Positions 6,955 to 14,463 of a stretch of 15,961 nucleotides of DNA are shown here, one piece after another; position 1 is the stretch's first letter; the number at the start of each line of letters is the position of its first letter. Made by a program: the position numbers and the translations under genes. The stretch is from Candidatus Nanopelagicales bacterium (GTDB lineage: Bacteria > Actinomycetota > Actinomycetes > Nanopelagicales > Nanopelagicaceae), in NCBI GenBank assembly GCA_030832365.1, contig JAURJF010000018.1:1-15961 (forward strand), written 5' to 3'. Under the pieces are notes generated by a model. That model was not told the origin of the DNA, did no database searches, and was given only the letters and a program-made list of their open reading frames with translations.

Positions 6955-7812
6955 ATGATTTCACCATATATCGCGTTAATGAAATTGCGCGTAGTGGAAT
7001 TATTGCTAGTAACCACCCTACCTGCCCTCTTTCTTGCAGCAGATGGCGTTCCACCTCTTGGGATCTCTCTTGCAACGCTACTTGGTGGAACTCTGGCAGC
7101 TGGAGCTGCTAACGCCTTTAATATGATTATCGAATCTGATATCGATCAATTAATGGATAGAACTTCTAAGCGTCCGATTGTGAATAAAGAGGTAAGTGAG
7201 AATCAAGCCTTTGCCTTTGCAACAGCTCTAACAGTTCTATCTCTCTCTATCTTCTGGGTATTTACCAATCCTTTAGCAACAGCGCTAACCATTGGTGCAA
7301 TCACCTTCTATGTATTTGGCTATACGGTAGGTCTTAAGCGGCGCACCTCCCAGAACATCGTCTGGGGCGGGATTGCAGGGTGTATGCCAGTTCTAATTGG
7401 ATGGGCAGCGGTTACTAACTCTCTTAATGCCACAGCGCTTCTCTTCTTTATGGTTATCTTCTTCTGGACTCCGCCGCACTTCTGGGCCTTAGCTATTAAA
7501 TATAAAGATGATTACGCAGCAGCAGGAATTCCAATGCTTCCAGTAGTTGCTCCAATTGCAAAAGTTGAACAGCAGATGTGGTTTCACACCATTGCAATGT
7601 TTGCCACTTCATACCTAACTCTCTACTCAGCAGCTCTGCCAAACTGGAGTTATATTGCTAATACCGCCCTTACTATTTTCTTTGCAATACAGATGTCCAG
7701 CCTTAGAGGCTCGCAGATCGAGAAGTCCGCAGCAAAGATATTTCATGGCTCGATTACCTACCTAAGTCTTTATTCCACTCTTCTAGTTGCTGCAATATTC
7801 ATCACTTTTTAA
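6955..7812 (+). CDS. ctaB: Protoheme IX farnesyltransferase (heme O synthase)
   Basis: A 285-residue UbiA-family membrane prenyltransferase that attaches a farnesyl group to heme B, making heme O for terminal oxidases. The first prenyl-diphosphate/Mg binding motif is NAFNMIIESDIDQLMDRTSKRP, positions 53-74, with Asn56, Asp62, Asp64 and Asp68. The conserved YTVGLKRRTSQNIVWGG (123-139), FFWTPPHFWALA (169-180) and KYKDDYAAAGIPMLPVV (182-198) segments are specific to the CtaB/CyoE group. About eight to nine hydrophobic helices can be placed, from residue 12 to the C-terminus. It stands apart from any cytochrome oxidase genes in this window. It is divergent from the propeller gene with 29 bases between the starts, and its TAATCT box suggests a leaderless message. 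It implies an aerobic respiratory chain with heme A or O. Confidence 0.95.
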   Translation: MISPYIALMKLRVVELLLVTTLPALFLAADGVPPLGISLATLLGGTLAAGAANAFNMIIESDIDQLMDRTSKRPIVNKEVSENQAFAFATALTVLSLSIFWVFTNPLATALTIGAITFYVFGYTVGLKRRTSQNIVWGGIAGCMPVLIGWAAVTNSLNATALLFFMVIFFWTPPHFWALAIKYKDDYAAAGIPMLPVVAPIAKVEQQMWFHTIAMFATSYLTLYSAALPNWSYIANTALTIFFAIQMSSLRGSQIEKSAAKIFHGSITYLSLYSTLLVAAIFITF

Positions 7813-7890
7813 CTGACACACCTACTTTTCTCCTGCATTTCCCAGCCTTGGCCTTTATCCTTTCATTCAAGCAGTTGACCCCCAATCCCC

Positions 7891-7896
7891 AGGGAG
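7891..7896 (+). promoter_or_regulatory. Ribosome binding site that fixes a TTG start
   Basis: AGGGAG lies 7 bases before the TTG at 7904, the strongest Shine-Dalgarno sequence in the window. A TATCCT at 7856-7861 could serve as the -10 box, giving a leader of roughly 35 bases. The remainder of the 91-base gap after ctaB shows no clear terminator. Confidence 0.6.
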
Positions 7897-7903
7897 CCAC
7901 GAA

Positions 7904-9112
7904 TTGAGATCTAAACGCGCCCGCTTAATAGCGCTCTCCACCTCTTTATTACTTCTCATTGCTCATAGCCCTGCCTATAGCAAGACTCCCAAGCCAACTC
8001 TTGCTCAAATTGAGGCTGCAAAGAAAGCTGAAGCAGAGAAAAAAAAGATAGCAAAAATCACAGCTGCCAAATTAAGTAAGGCGAATTTAACTTTAAAACA
8101 ATTAACAGCAGTTTCAAATGCCGCTAGAGCTAAATATGAAGCAGCAAAGAGAGAGCTGGCAATAGCAACTAAGGAAGCTGATTCTGCTGCTGCTGCCTAT
8201 AGCGTTTCGGTAAGTGAAGTTAAAGCAGCGCATGATTCCATTGGTCGCCTTGCCACCAATGCCTACATCATGGGCGGTGGATTTACTGATTTAAACTCAG
8301 TCCTTCACTCTGATGGACCACAAGATTTAATGGATCGCCTTTCAACTCTTGACACCTTAGGAAATCAAAACACCCAAGCTCTATTTAGATTTAAAGCGGC
8401 AGAGGAGGCAGCTGCGAAAGCCAAGAAAGCAGCTGATTCAGCTAAGGCAGCGCAAGAGGTAGCAACTGAAAAAGTTGAAGAAACTAAAATTGAGGCAGAT
8501 GCTGCTAGAAATGCTCAGCAAAAAGAAGTGGATAAACTTCAAAAGATTCAAGACCAGGTGTTAAAAGAACTCAATGCCGCAAGAAAGACTCGTGTAACTC
8601 TTGAACAACAGCGACAACTTGCTTTATTAGAAGAAGCAAATGCCAGTATCGCAACTAATACCAAGATCTACACCAACGTCTGGCCCGATGCAGGATTTAA
8701 AGGGCGGAGTACATCTCGTTCCACACCTGAGATGCGAGCTGTTGCTGTGGCTTTTGCCAAGAAGCAAGTGCAAGCGAGAAAACCATATGTATGGGGCGAT
8801 GAAGGTCCAAATGCCTTTGATTGCTCTGGTTTGGTTTATGCCGCTTATCGCGCAGCAGGACTTGGCTGGCCAAATTGGGATCGTCTCAATTCATCTCTTT
8901 ACTTCAGTTACACCAAGCATGTGCCGCTAAGTCAATTAGAGCCAGGTGACCTACTTTTCTATTCCTATAAAGGAACGATAAACACCATCCATCACATCTC
9001 TATCTATGCTGGCAACGGAATGATGTGGGAGGCAAATTCCACAAAGACAGGCCTGCTTTTCTCCAATATATATAGCATCAAGGGATTAATGCCATATGGA
9101 GGCCGGGTCTAG
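7904..9112 (+). CDS. Secreted NlpC/P60 peptidoglycan hydrolase with coiled-coil N-terminal region
   Basis: A 402-residue exported endopeptidase expected to cut stem peptides of peptidoglycan, comparable to RipA/RipB-type or CwlO-like enzymes. A signal peptide (MRSKRARLIA followed by a Leu-rich core) ends at about residue 26. Residues 32-250 are an Ala/Lys/Glu-rich coiled coil, broken near 115-160 by a segment with YIMGGGFTDLNSVL and DLMDRLSTLD, as found in CwlO-like hydrolases. The catalytic domain (about 275-402) shows YVWGDEGPNAFDCSGLVYAA with nucleophile Cys307, then EPGDLLFY and HHISIYAGNG with His364. The third polar residue probably lies in the MWEANS stretch (374-379). The start is TTG, supported by AGGGAG 7 bases upstream. 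The coiled coil suggests regulation by a membrane partner such as an FtsEX-type complex; that is inference. Confidence 0.92.
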   Translation: MRSKRARLIALSTSLLLLIAHSPAYSKTPKPTLAQIEAAKKAEAEKKKIAKITAAKLSKANLTLKQLTAVSNAARAKYEAAKRELAIATKEADSAAAAYSVSVSEVKAAHDSIGRLATNAYIMGGGFTDLNSVLHSDGPQDLMDRLSTLDTLGNQNTQALFRFKAAEEAAAKAKKAADSAKAAQEVATEKVEETKIEADAARNAQQKEVDKLQKIQDQVLKELNAARKTRVTLEQQRQLALLEEANASIATNTKIYTNVWPDAGFKGRSTSRSTPEMRAVAVAFAKKQVQARKPYVWGDEGPNAFDCSGLVYAAYRAAGLGWPNWDRLNSSLYFSYTKHVPLSQLEPGDLLFYSYKGTINTIHHISIYAGNGMMWEANSTKTGLLFSNIYSIKGLMPYGGRV

Positions 9113-9118
9113 GGCGAT

Positions 9119-9124
9119 TACCCT
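9119..9124 (+). promoter_or_regulatory. Candidate -10 hexamer for a leaderless tilS transcript
   Basis: TACCCT ends 7 bases before the ATG at 9132, which is also the start that best matches the usual TilS N-terminal length. It lies just after the NlpC stop codon. Confidence 0.42.
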
Positions 9125-9131
9125 TAGCCTC

Positions 9132-10109
9132 ATGGCCGAAACTACCCCGCTCTATCAGATCCGCCTTGCTGTTAGATCTGAGTTAGAAGATATTGCTGCA
9201 GGTGATAGCGTTTTAGTTGCTGCCTCTGGAGGAGCTGATTCATCAGCTCTTGCTGCAGCTTTATTACTAGAGTGCAGAGCAAAATCAATCAAAGTAATTG
9301 CGCTAATTATCGATCATGGTCTGCAGAAGAATTCAGCAGATGTAACCCATGAAACAAAGAGAACACTTACAAAAATTGGTTATGAAAATATCGAAATCAG
9401 ACGAGTCACTGTTGAAATCACTGATGGCCTAGAGGCGTCAGCAAGAAGAGCTCGCTATCAAGCTTTAAGCGATGTGGCTAACTCTCATAACGCAGTTGCT
9501 ATTTTTCTAGGCCATACCCGAGATGATCAGGCAGAGACAGTACTTCTTGGACTCTCTCGTGGCTCTGGATCTCGCTCACTATCAGGAATGGCAGCAAGAG
9601 TTGATCGCTATCGCAGACCACTTCTTGCAATTACTAGAGCGCAAACAGAGGCAGCATGTGAAGAAGCTGGAATTAAGTTCTGGCAAGATCCACATAATCA
9701 ATCGATGGAATTTACAAGAGTGAGAGTGCGCGAAGTAGTTCTGCCAACAATGGAGAAGGAGATTGGCCCTGGCATTAGTGATGCCCTTGCAAGATCTGCC
9801 AAGTTGCTCCGAGATGATGCCGATGCACTTGATTCATTAAGTGATGAGATTTTTTCCGAGTTAGAGCCAGCATCGCTAGATATCTCAAAGCTTGAATCAC
9901 AGCCCCGGGCCATTAGAACTAGAATCTTAAGAAGAGCTATCTATCTAGCTGGAGCCCCGCAGGGCTCACTTTCAGCAGAGCATATTGAGCCTGTTGAGGC
10001 TCTCATCACAGCCTGGAAGGGGCAAGGGGCTATCTCACTTCCTGGTGGTGTGACCGTGGCTCGAATTTCGGGCAGACTTTCGCTCTCTAAAAGCAGTGGG
10101 CAGGAATAG
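9132..10109 (+). CDS. tilS: tRNA(Ile)-lysidine synthase
   Basis: A 325-residue PP-loop ATPase that converts C34 of the CAU-anticodon tRNA-Ile to lysidine, so that it reads AUA codons and is charged with isoleucine. The ATP-binding motif SGGADS is at 32-37. DHGLQ (61-65), EASARRARYQAL, GHTRDDQAETVLLGLSRGSG (127-146), DPHN (186-189) and FTRVRVREVVLP (194-205) are all family signatures. The C-terminal part is shorter than in E. coli TilS, as is usual in actinobacteria. I chose the ATG at 9132 because a TACCCT box lies 7 bases upstream and the distance to the PP-loop fits homologues. An in-frame ATG at 9096 with AGGGAT about 10 bases upstream would add 12 unconserved residues and overlap the NlpC gene by 17 bases. 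It is followed by hpt, the classic actinobacterial order. Confidence 0.93.
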   Translation: MAETTPLYQIRLAVRSELEDIAAGDSVLVAASGGADSSALAAALLLECRAKSIKVIALIIDHGLQKNSADVTHETKRTLTKIGYENIEIRRVTVEITDGLEASARRARYQALSDVANSHNAVAIFLGHTRDDQAETVLLGLSRGSGSRSLSGMAARVDRYRRPLLAITRAQTEAACEEAGIKFWQDPHNQSMEFTRVRVREVVLPTMEKEIGPGISDALARSAKLLRDDADALDSLSDEIFSELEPASLDISKLESQPRAIRTRILRRAIYLAGAPQGSLSAEHIEPVEALITAWKGQGAISLPGGVTVARISGRLSLSKSSGQE

Positions 10110-10121
10110 TTAATACAAGGC

Positions 10122-10128
10122 GAGAGGG
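10122..10128 (+). promoter_or_regulatory. Ribosome binding site before the GTG start of hpt
   Basis: GAGAGGG lies 5 bases before the GTG at 10134 and supports that codon as the start. Confidence 0.55.
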
Positions 10129-10133
10129 CGACA

Positions 10134-10685
10134 GTGGATCTGGAATCAGTTAAGGGCGAGATTGAAAGAGTTGTAGTAACTGATGTGAAGTTACAAGCTC
10201 GCTTAAAAGAGATAGCTGCCCAGATTGAAGCAGATTATAAAAATCAAGATCTATTACTTATCGGTGTCTTAAAAGGCGCAGTGATGGTGATGGCTGACCT
10301 ATCACGATATATCAATAGACATCTAGATATGGATTGGATGGCTGTTTCATCCTATGGCTCTGGAACAAAATCTTCAGGTGTTGTAAGAATTATGAAAGAT
10401 TTAGATAAAGATATCACTGGAAGAAATGTCTTAATCGTTGAAGATATCGTTGATACTGGCCTAACTCTAGATTGGTTAAGTGCAAACCTTAAATCTCGTG
10501 GAGCAAAGAGCGTTGAGATAATGACTGTTCTTAGAAAACCAGAATCTGCTCAAGTTGAAGTTGCAGTGAAATATGTGGGATTTGATATTCCAAAAGATTT
10601 TGTTATTGGCTATGGACTAGATTTCAATGAGAAGTATAGAAACCTTCCCTTTATCGCCGTGCTTGCTAAGCATATGTATGAGTAA
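10134..10685 (+). CDS. hpt: Hypoxanthine phosphoribosyltransferase
   Basis: A 183-residue purine-salvage enzyme that joins hypoxanthine or guanine to PRPP, yielding IMP or GMP in the cytoplasm. The PRPP-binding loop is VLIVEDIVDTGLTLDWL (99-115), with the Glu103-Asp104 pair and Asp107. LIGVLKGAVMVMADL (42-56) is the first PRPP contact region, and SSYGSGTKSSG (72-82) is the flexible active-site loop. DFVIGYGLDFNEKYRNLP (155-172) is the purine-specificity end of the fold. Length is standard. The start is GTG, with GAGAGGG 5 bases upstream. Only two bases separate its stop from ftsH. The tilS-hpt-ftsH order is widely conserved in Gram-positive bacteria. Confidence 0.95.
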   Translation: MDLESVKGEIERVVVTDVKLQARLKEIAAQIEADYKNQDLLLIGVLKGAVMVMADLSRYINRHLDMDWMAVSSYGSGTKSSGVVRIMKDLDKDITGRNVLIVEDIVDTGLTLDWLSANLKSRGAKSVEIMTVLRKPESAQVEVAVKYVGFDIPKDFVIGYGLDFNEKYRNLPFIAVLAKHMYE

Positions 10686-10687
10686 AC

Positions 10688-12715
10688 ATGGCCGATAAGA
10701 AAGTAAAAGTAAAACCTCCTAAGCTTCCTGCCAAATCTGGTAAGAAGCCAGCGCCTCAGAAAATATTTAGACGCCCCTTATTTTGGATTTTAGTTGCAAT
10801 AGTTGGCGTAACTATCTTTGGTCAGATTTCATCTGGCAGTAATCAATTTACAAAAATCGATACCTCAAAGGCTATGGCAGCAATTACAAGAGGGGATGTG
10901 GAATCTGCCAATATCGTTGACCGAGATCAAAAGATTCAATTAGTTCTTAAACCTGGGGTGGCAATAAATGGAGCTACCAAGGTCGAGGCTTCTTATGTCA
11001 CAGGGCAAGAGCCAATAATTATTAGTCTTTTAACTGCAAATCAGCCTGCAAAAGAGTGGGATGTAACTGTTCCTAAGGTCAACATTCTCGTCTCGATCCT
11101 CTTTACCTTAGGTCCAATACTTCTTCTAGCGTTTTTACTCCTGTTCTTCTTGAGCCGATCACAAGGAGGATCAAAAGTATTTTCCTTTGGTCGCTCCAAG
11201 GCAAAGCTTCATGACAATGAAGTTCCGCAAGTTACCTTTGCTGATGTTGCAGGAGCTGATGAAGCAATTGAAGAGTTTAGGGAGATTAAAGATTTCCTAG
11301 CAGAGCCTAAGAAGTATCAAGAAATTGGAGCAAAGATTCCTAAAGGCATTCTCCTATTTGGCCCTCCAGGAACTGGAAAGACTCTTCTCGCAAGAGCGGT
11401 GGCAGGAGAGGCGAAAGTTCCTTTCTATTCCATCTCAGGTTCTGACTTCGTTGAAATGTTTGTTGGTGTGGGAGCTGCTCGCGTGAGAGATCTATTTACT
11501 CAAGCAAAGGCAAATGCTCCTGCAATTATCTTTGTTGATGAGATTGATGCAGTTGGTCGTCATCGCGGTGCAGGAATGGGCGGCGGACATGATGAACGCG
11601 AACAGACTTTAAATCAATTACTAGTTGAGATGGATGGCTTTGAAGCGCATGAACAGGTAATCCTGATTGCAGCAACAAATCGTCCTGATATTTTAGATCC
11701 AGCGCTACTTCGCCCCGGAAGATTTGATCGCCAAATTGGCGTGGACCGCCCAGATGTAAAAGGGCGCGAGGCAATAATTAAAGTTCACTCTAAGAATAAG
11801 CCTCTGGAAAAAGGCCTTGATCTTTTGGCGATAGCTCGAAGGACTCCAGGATTTACTGGAGCAGATCTAGCAAATGTTTTAAATGAAGCAGCTCTTTTAA
11901 CTGCCAGAGAGAACCGCAAGGTAATTTCATCAACTGATGTCGATGAAGCGATTGATCGTGTGATGGCTGGACCACAGCGTAAATCAAGGCTTATGAGCGA
12001 GGAGGAGCGCAGAGTTACTGCCTATCATGAAGGTGGCCATGCGCTAGTTGCTCACGCACTTCCTCACACTGATCCAGTTCACAAGATAACAATTTTGCCA
12101 AGAGGGCGAGCACTTGGTTACACCATGGTCTTACCGGATGAAGATAAATACTCCACCACAAGAAATCAGATGCTTGATCAACTTGCATACACAATGGGTG
12201 GAAGAGCCGCAGAAGAATTAGTCTTCCATGATCCAACTACAGGAGCATCGAATGATATTGAGAAAGCAACTGCTCTTGCTCGCGCAATGGTTACTCAGTA
12301 TGGAATGACTGAGAAGCTGGGAGCAATTAAGTTAGGAAGTAGTGATGCTGCTCCATTTATGGGAAGAGATTACGGACATCAAAGAGATTATTCAGAGGAT
12401 TTAGCAGCAACTATTGATCAAGAGATTAAAGCCCTTATCGGCCAGGCCCATGAAGAGGCCTATGAAATATTAATTGAAAATCGCTCAATCCTTGATGCCT
12501 TAGTTGAAGAGCTATTAGAGAAAGAGACACTGCAGAAGGAAGAAATTGCAGCAATCTTTAAACATGTGGCTTCAAGACCTAAGCGTCCAGCATGGACTGG
12601 ATCTGCCTCACGTATTCCCTCTCGTATTCCGCCAGTTGCAATTAAAGCAAGAGTAAATAGCAAGAGCGATGAAGGCGTTAAGCGAAAGAAAAAGCCACCT
12701 TCGAAAGAAGCTTAG
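10688..12715 (+). CDS. ftsH: ATP-dependent zinc metalloprotease FtsH
   Basis: A 675-residue membrane-anchored AAA+ protease that extracts and degrades membrane and regulatory proteins. After a Lys/Pro-rich cytoplasmic tail (1-29) there are two membrane helices, at about 31-47 and 133-155, flanking a short external domain. The AAA module has Walker A GPPGTGKT (225-232), Walker B IIFVDEIDAVGR with Asp284-Glu285, the FVGVGAARVRDLF pore region (258-270) and the second region of homology, LLRPGRFDRQ, with Arg345 and Arg348. The protease site is HEGGH (447-451), with Asp523 in SNDIEKAT as the likely third zinc ligand. The last 45 residues are rich in Arg, Lys and Pro, include a short SRIPSRIPP repeat, and are probably disordered. 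It starts two bases after hpt and ends four bases before folE, within one operon. Confidence 0.97.
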   Translation: MADKKVKVKPPKLPAKSGKKPAPQKIFRRPLFWILVAIVGVTIFGQISSGSNQFTKIDTSKAMAAITRGDVESANIVDRDQKIQLVLKPGVAINGATKVEASYVTGQEPIIISLLTANQPAKEWDVTVPKVNILVSILFTLGPILLLAFLLLFFLSRSQGGSKVFSFGRSKAKLHDNEVPQVTFADVAGADEAIEEFREIKDFLAEPKKYQEIGAKIPKGILLFGPPGTGKTLLARAVAGEAKVPFYSISGSDFVEMFVGVGAARVRDLFTQAKANAPAIIFVDEIDAVGRHRGAGMGGGHDEREQTLNQLLVEMDGFEAHEQVILIAATNRPDILDPALLRPGRFDRQIGVDRPDVKGREAIIKVHSKNKPLEKGLDLLAIARRTPGFTGADLANVLNEAALLTARENRKVISSTDVDEAIDRVMAGPQRKSRLMSEEERRVTAYHEGGHALVAHALPHTDPVHKITILPRGRALGYTMVLPDEDKYSTTRNQMLDQLAYTMGGRAAEELVFHDPTTGASNDIEKATALARAMVTQYGMTEKLGAIKLGSSDAAPFMGRDYGHQRDYSEDLAATIDQEIKALIGQAHEEAYEILIENRSILDALVEELLEKETLQKEEIAAIFKHVASRPKRPAWTGSASRIPSRIPPVAIKARVNSKSDEGVKRKKKPPSKEA

Positions 12716-12719
12716 TTAG

Positions 12720-13292
12720 ATGAGTAAATCCTTTGATCAGGATAGAGCTGAGCGAGCAATAAGTGAACTACTTGCAGCCCTTGGCGAGGACCTCGAACGC
12801 GAGGGGCTACGTGATACTCCAAAACGAGTAGCAAGAGCTCTAAAAGAAAACTTCCAAGGCCTCTATCAAGATCCAAAAGATGTTTTAACTACCACCTTTG
12901 ATTTAGGCCATGAAGAGCTGATAATCGTTAAAGATATTGAGGTTTACTCACATTGTGAGCACCATCTAACGCCTTTTTTTGGTGTCGCCCATATTGGTTA
13001 TATCCCAGGAGAATCAGGAAAAGTAACTGGACTATCCAAGCTAGCCAGACTTGTTGATCTCTATGCCAGACGTCCTCAAGTCCAAGAGAGGTTAACAACT
13101 CAGATTGCAGATTCTATGGTTGAAATTCTTCAACCAGGAGGCGTAATTGTAATTATTGATTGTGAGCATCTCTGTATGTCAATGCGGGGAGTTAGAAAGT
13201 CGCAAGCAAGAACTGTTACTAGCGCTGTTCGCGGGATGTTAAGAGATCCAGCAACTAGAGCTGAGGCAATGAGTTTAATTACTGGTAAATGA
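12720..13292 (+). CDS. folE: GTP cyclohydrolase I
   Basis: A 190-residue enzyme that converts GTP to 7,8-dihydroneopterin triphosphate, the first step of folate synthesis. The zinc and active-site motif is SHCEHHLTPFFG, with Cys79, His81 and His82. The third zinc ligand is Cys152 in EHLCMSMRG. KVTGLSKLARLVDLYARRPQVQERLT (101-126) is the conserved substrate-binding segment. LGEDLEREGLRDTPKRVAR is the usual N-terminal helix pair. Length matches short bacterial FolE I proteins, so it is not the zinc-independent FolE2 type. The start lies four bases after the ftsH stop, with only a weak purine-rich AAGAAG upstream. The stop overlaps folP (ATGA), so coupled translation with the rest of the folate genes is likely. 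Confidence 0.96.
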   Translation: MSKSFDQDRAERAISELLAALGEDLEREGLRDTPKRVARALKENFQGLYQDPKDVLTTTFDLGHEELIIVKDIEVYSHCEHHLTPFFGVAHIGYIPGESGKVTGLSKLARLVDLYARRPQVQERLTTQIADSMVEILQPGGVIVIIDCEHLCMSMRGVRKSQARTVTSAVRGMLRDPATRAEAMSLITGK

Positions 13293-14104
13293 TAATGAGC
13301 ACTTTAGTAATGGGAATCTTAAATACAACTCCAGATTCCTTTGCTGATGGTGGCATGCATTTCAGAATAGAAGATGCCCTAAGGCGAGCAGATGAAATGA
13401 TTGCTGAAGGAGTAGACATAATTGATATTGGAGGGGAATCAACAAAACCTGGAGCAGAGAGAATTAGTGAAGATGAAGAAAGAAGCCGAGTAATTCCAGT
13501 AATAAGTGAGTTAGTGAAAAAAGAGGTCGCTCTCTCAATTGATACCACTCGATCAAGTATTGCTAAAGAGGCAATTAAATTTGGCGTGGAATATGTCAAT
13601 GATGTTAGTGGCGGCCTTGCTGATGAGAAAATGTATAAAGTAATTGCCGAAAATCCTAAAGTCCAATATATAGCAATGCACTGGAGAGCCCACTCAAAGA
13701 ATATGCAGGAGCATGCTAAATACGCTGATGTAGTTAAGGAAGTAAGAGAAGAGCTAGAAAATAGAGTGGAATCAGCGATTACAGCAGGAGTTAATCCTGA
13801 TCAATTAATAATTGATCCAGGTATCGGCTTTTCAAAGTTAGCCGAGCACAATTGGGAGCTATTGAGAAACCTTGATCGACTTGCACTTCTGGGCTATCCG
13901 ATACTAATTGGAGCTTCAAGAAAGCGATTCTTGGGAGAACTTACCGGCTCAAGTAATACCGAGGATCGAGAGGCAGCCTCAATTGCGATAACGGCAATGG
14001 TTGCAAAACAGAATATATGGGCTGTTCGCACCCATTCGGTTAAACCTCATAAAGATGCCATTGCAACTGTTAACTCATTTGCTAAAGGTAGAGTTTCAAC
14101 ATGA
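13289..14104 (+). CDS. folP: Dihydropteroate synthase
   Basis: A 271-residue TIM-barrel enzyme that condenses 6-hydroxymethyl-dihydropterin diphosphate with p-aminobenzoate, the sulfonamide target. Signatures in order are MGILNTTPDSFADGG (8-22), IDIGGESTKPGA (45-56), IDTTRSS (84-90), VNDVSGG (103-109), IIDPGIGFSK (174-183), GASRKRF (208-214) and VRTHSV (246-251). The last motif is normally RxHDV, so the residue after the phosphate-binding His is Ser instead of Asp here, while Arg247 and His249 are kept. The start at 13289 gives a four-base ATGA overlap with folE; a second ATG at 13295, two codons later, is an equally good start. The end overlaps folB by four bases. Confidence 0.96.
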   Translation: MIMSTLVMGILNTTPDSFADGGMHFRIEDALRRADEMIAEGVDIIDIGGESTKPGAERISEDEERSRVIPVISELVKKEVALSIDTTRSSIAKEAIKFGVEYVNDVSGGLADEKMYKVIAENPKVQYIAMHWRAHSKNMQEHAKYADVVKEVREELENRVESAITAGVNPDQLIIDPGIGFSKLAEHNWELLRNLDRLALLGYPILIGASRKRFLGELTGSSNTEDREAASIAITAMVAKQNIWAVRTHSVKPHKDAIATVNSFAKGRVST

Positions 14105-14463
14105 GCGATAAAATATCAATTAAAGGCATACAAGCTCATGGCTATCACGGCCTTTTAGAAGATGAGAGAAATAACGGCCAACTCTTTATTGTTGATGTAG
14201 AGGTAGAGCTGGATTTATCTAAGGCAGGAAAGAGCGATGATATAAAAAAGAGCGTTGACTACAACGCCCTAGCTATTTTGATTCATAACGAAATTACTGG
14301 TCCTGCTGTTAATCTCATTGAAAGCCTTGCTTACCGAATTGGTATTAAGGCCTTGGAGACATTTAAGGAGATAGATGAGATAAAAGTTACGGTTCATAAA
14401 CCTAAAGCCCCGATAGAAGTTAGCTTTACAGATGTCTCGGTAAGCATAAAAGTAAAGCGATGA
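14101..14463 (+). CDS. folB: Dihydroneopterin aldolase
   Basis: A 120-residue enzyme that cleaves dihydroneopterin to 6-hydroxymethyl-dihydropterin and glycolaldehyde. Key residues line up with the well-studied staphylococcal enzyme without gaps: Glu22 in GYHGLLEDERNNGQ, Glu74 in VNLIESLA, and the catalytic Lys100 in VHKPKAPI. The SVDYNALA segment (51-58) carries the Tyr54 region of the active site. Size is typical for the subunit of this octameric tunnel-fold protein. Both ends overlap their neighbours by four bases (ATGA), placing it tightly between folP and folK. The enzymes on either side use its product. Confidence 0.94.
   Translation: MSDKISIKGIQAHGYHGLLEDERNNGQLFIVDVEVELDLSKAGKSDDIKKSVDYNALAILIHNEITGPAVNLIESLAYRIGIKALETFKEIDEIKVTVHKPKAPIEVSFTDVSVSIKVKR

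Noticed and set aside
7875..7880. TTGACC resembling a -35 element before the NlpC gene
   Set aside because: The expected -10 position falls within or past the ribosome binding site and start codon, and no TANNNT is found there.
7813..7903. Riboswitch upstream of the NlpC gene, since cell-wall hydrolases are sometimes controlled by c-di-AMP elements
   Set aside because: The gap is too short for that riboswitch class and I find no matching stems.
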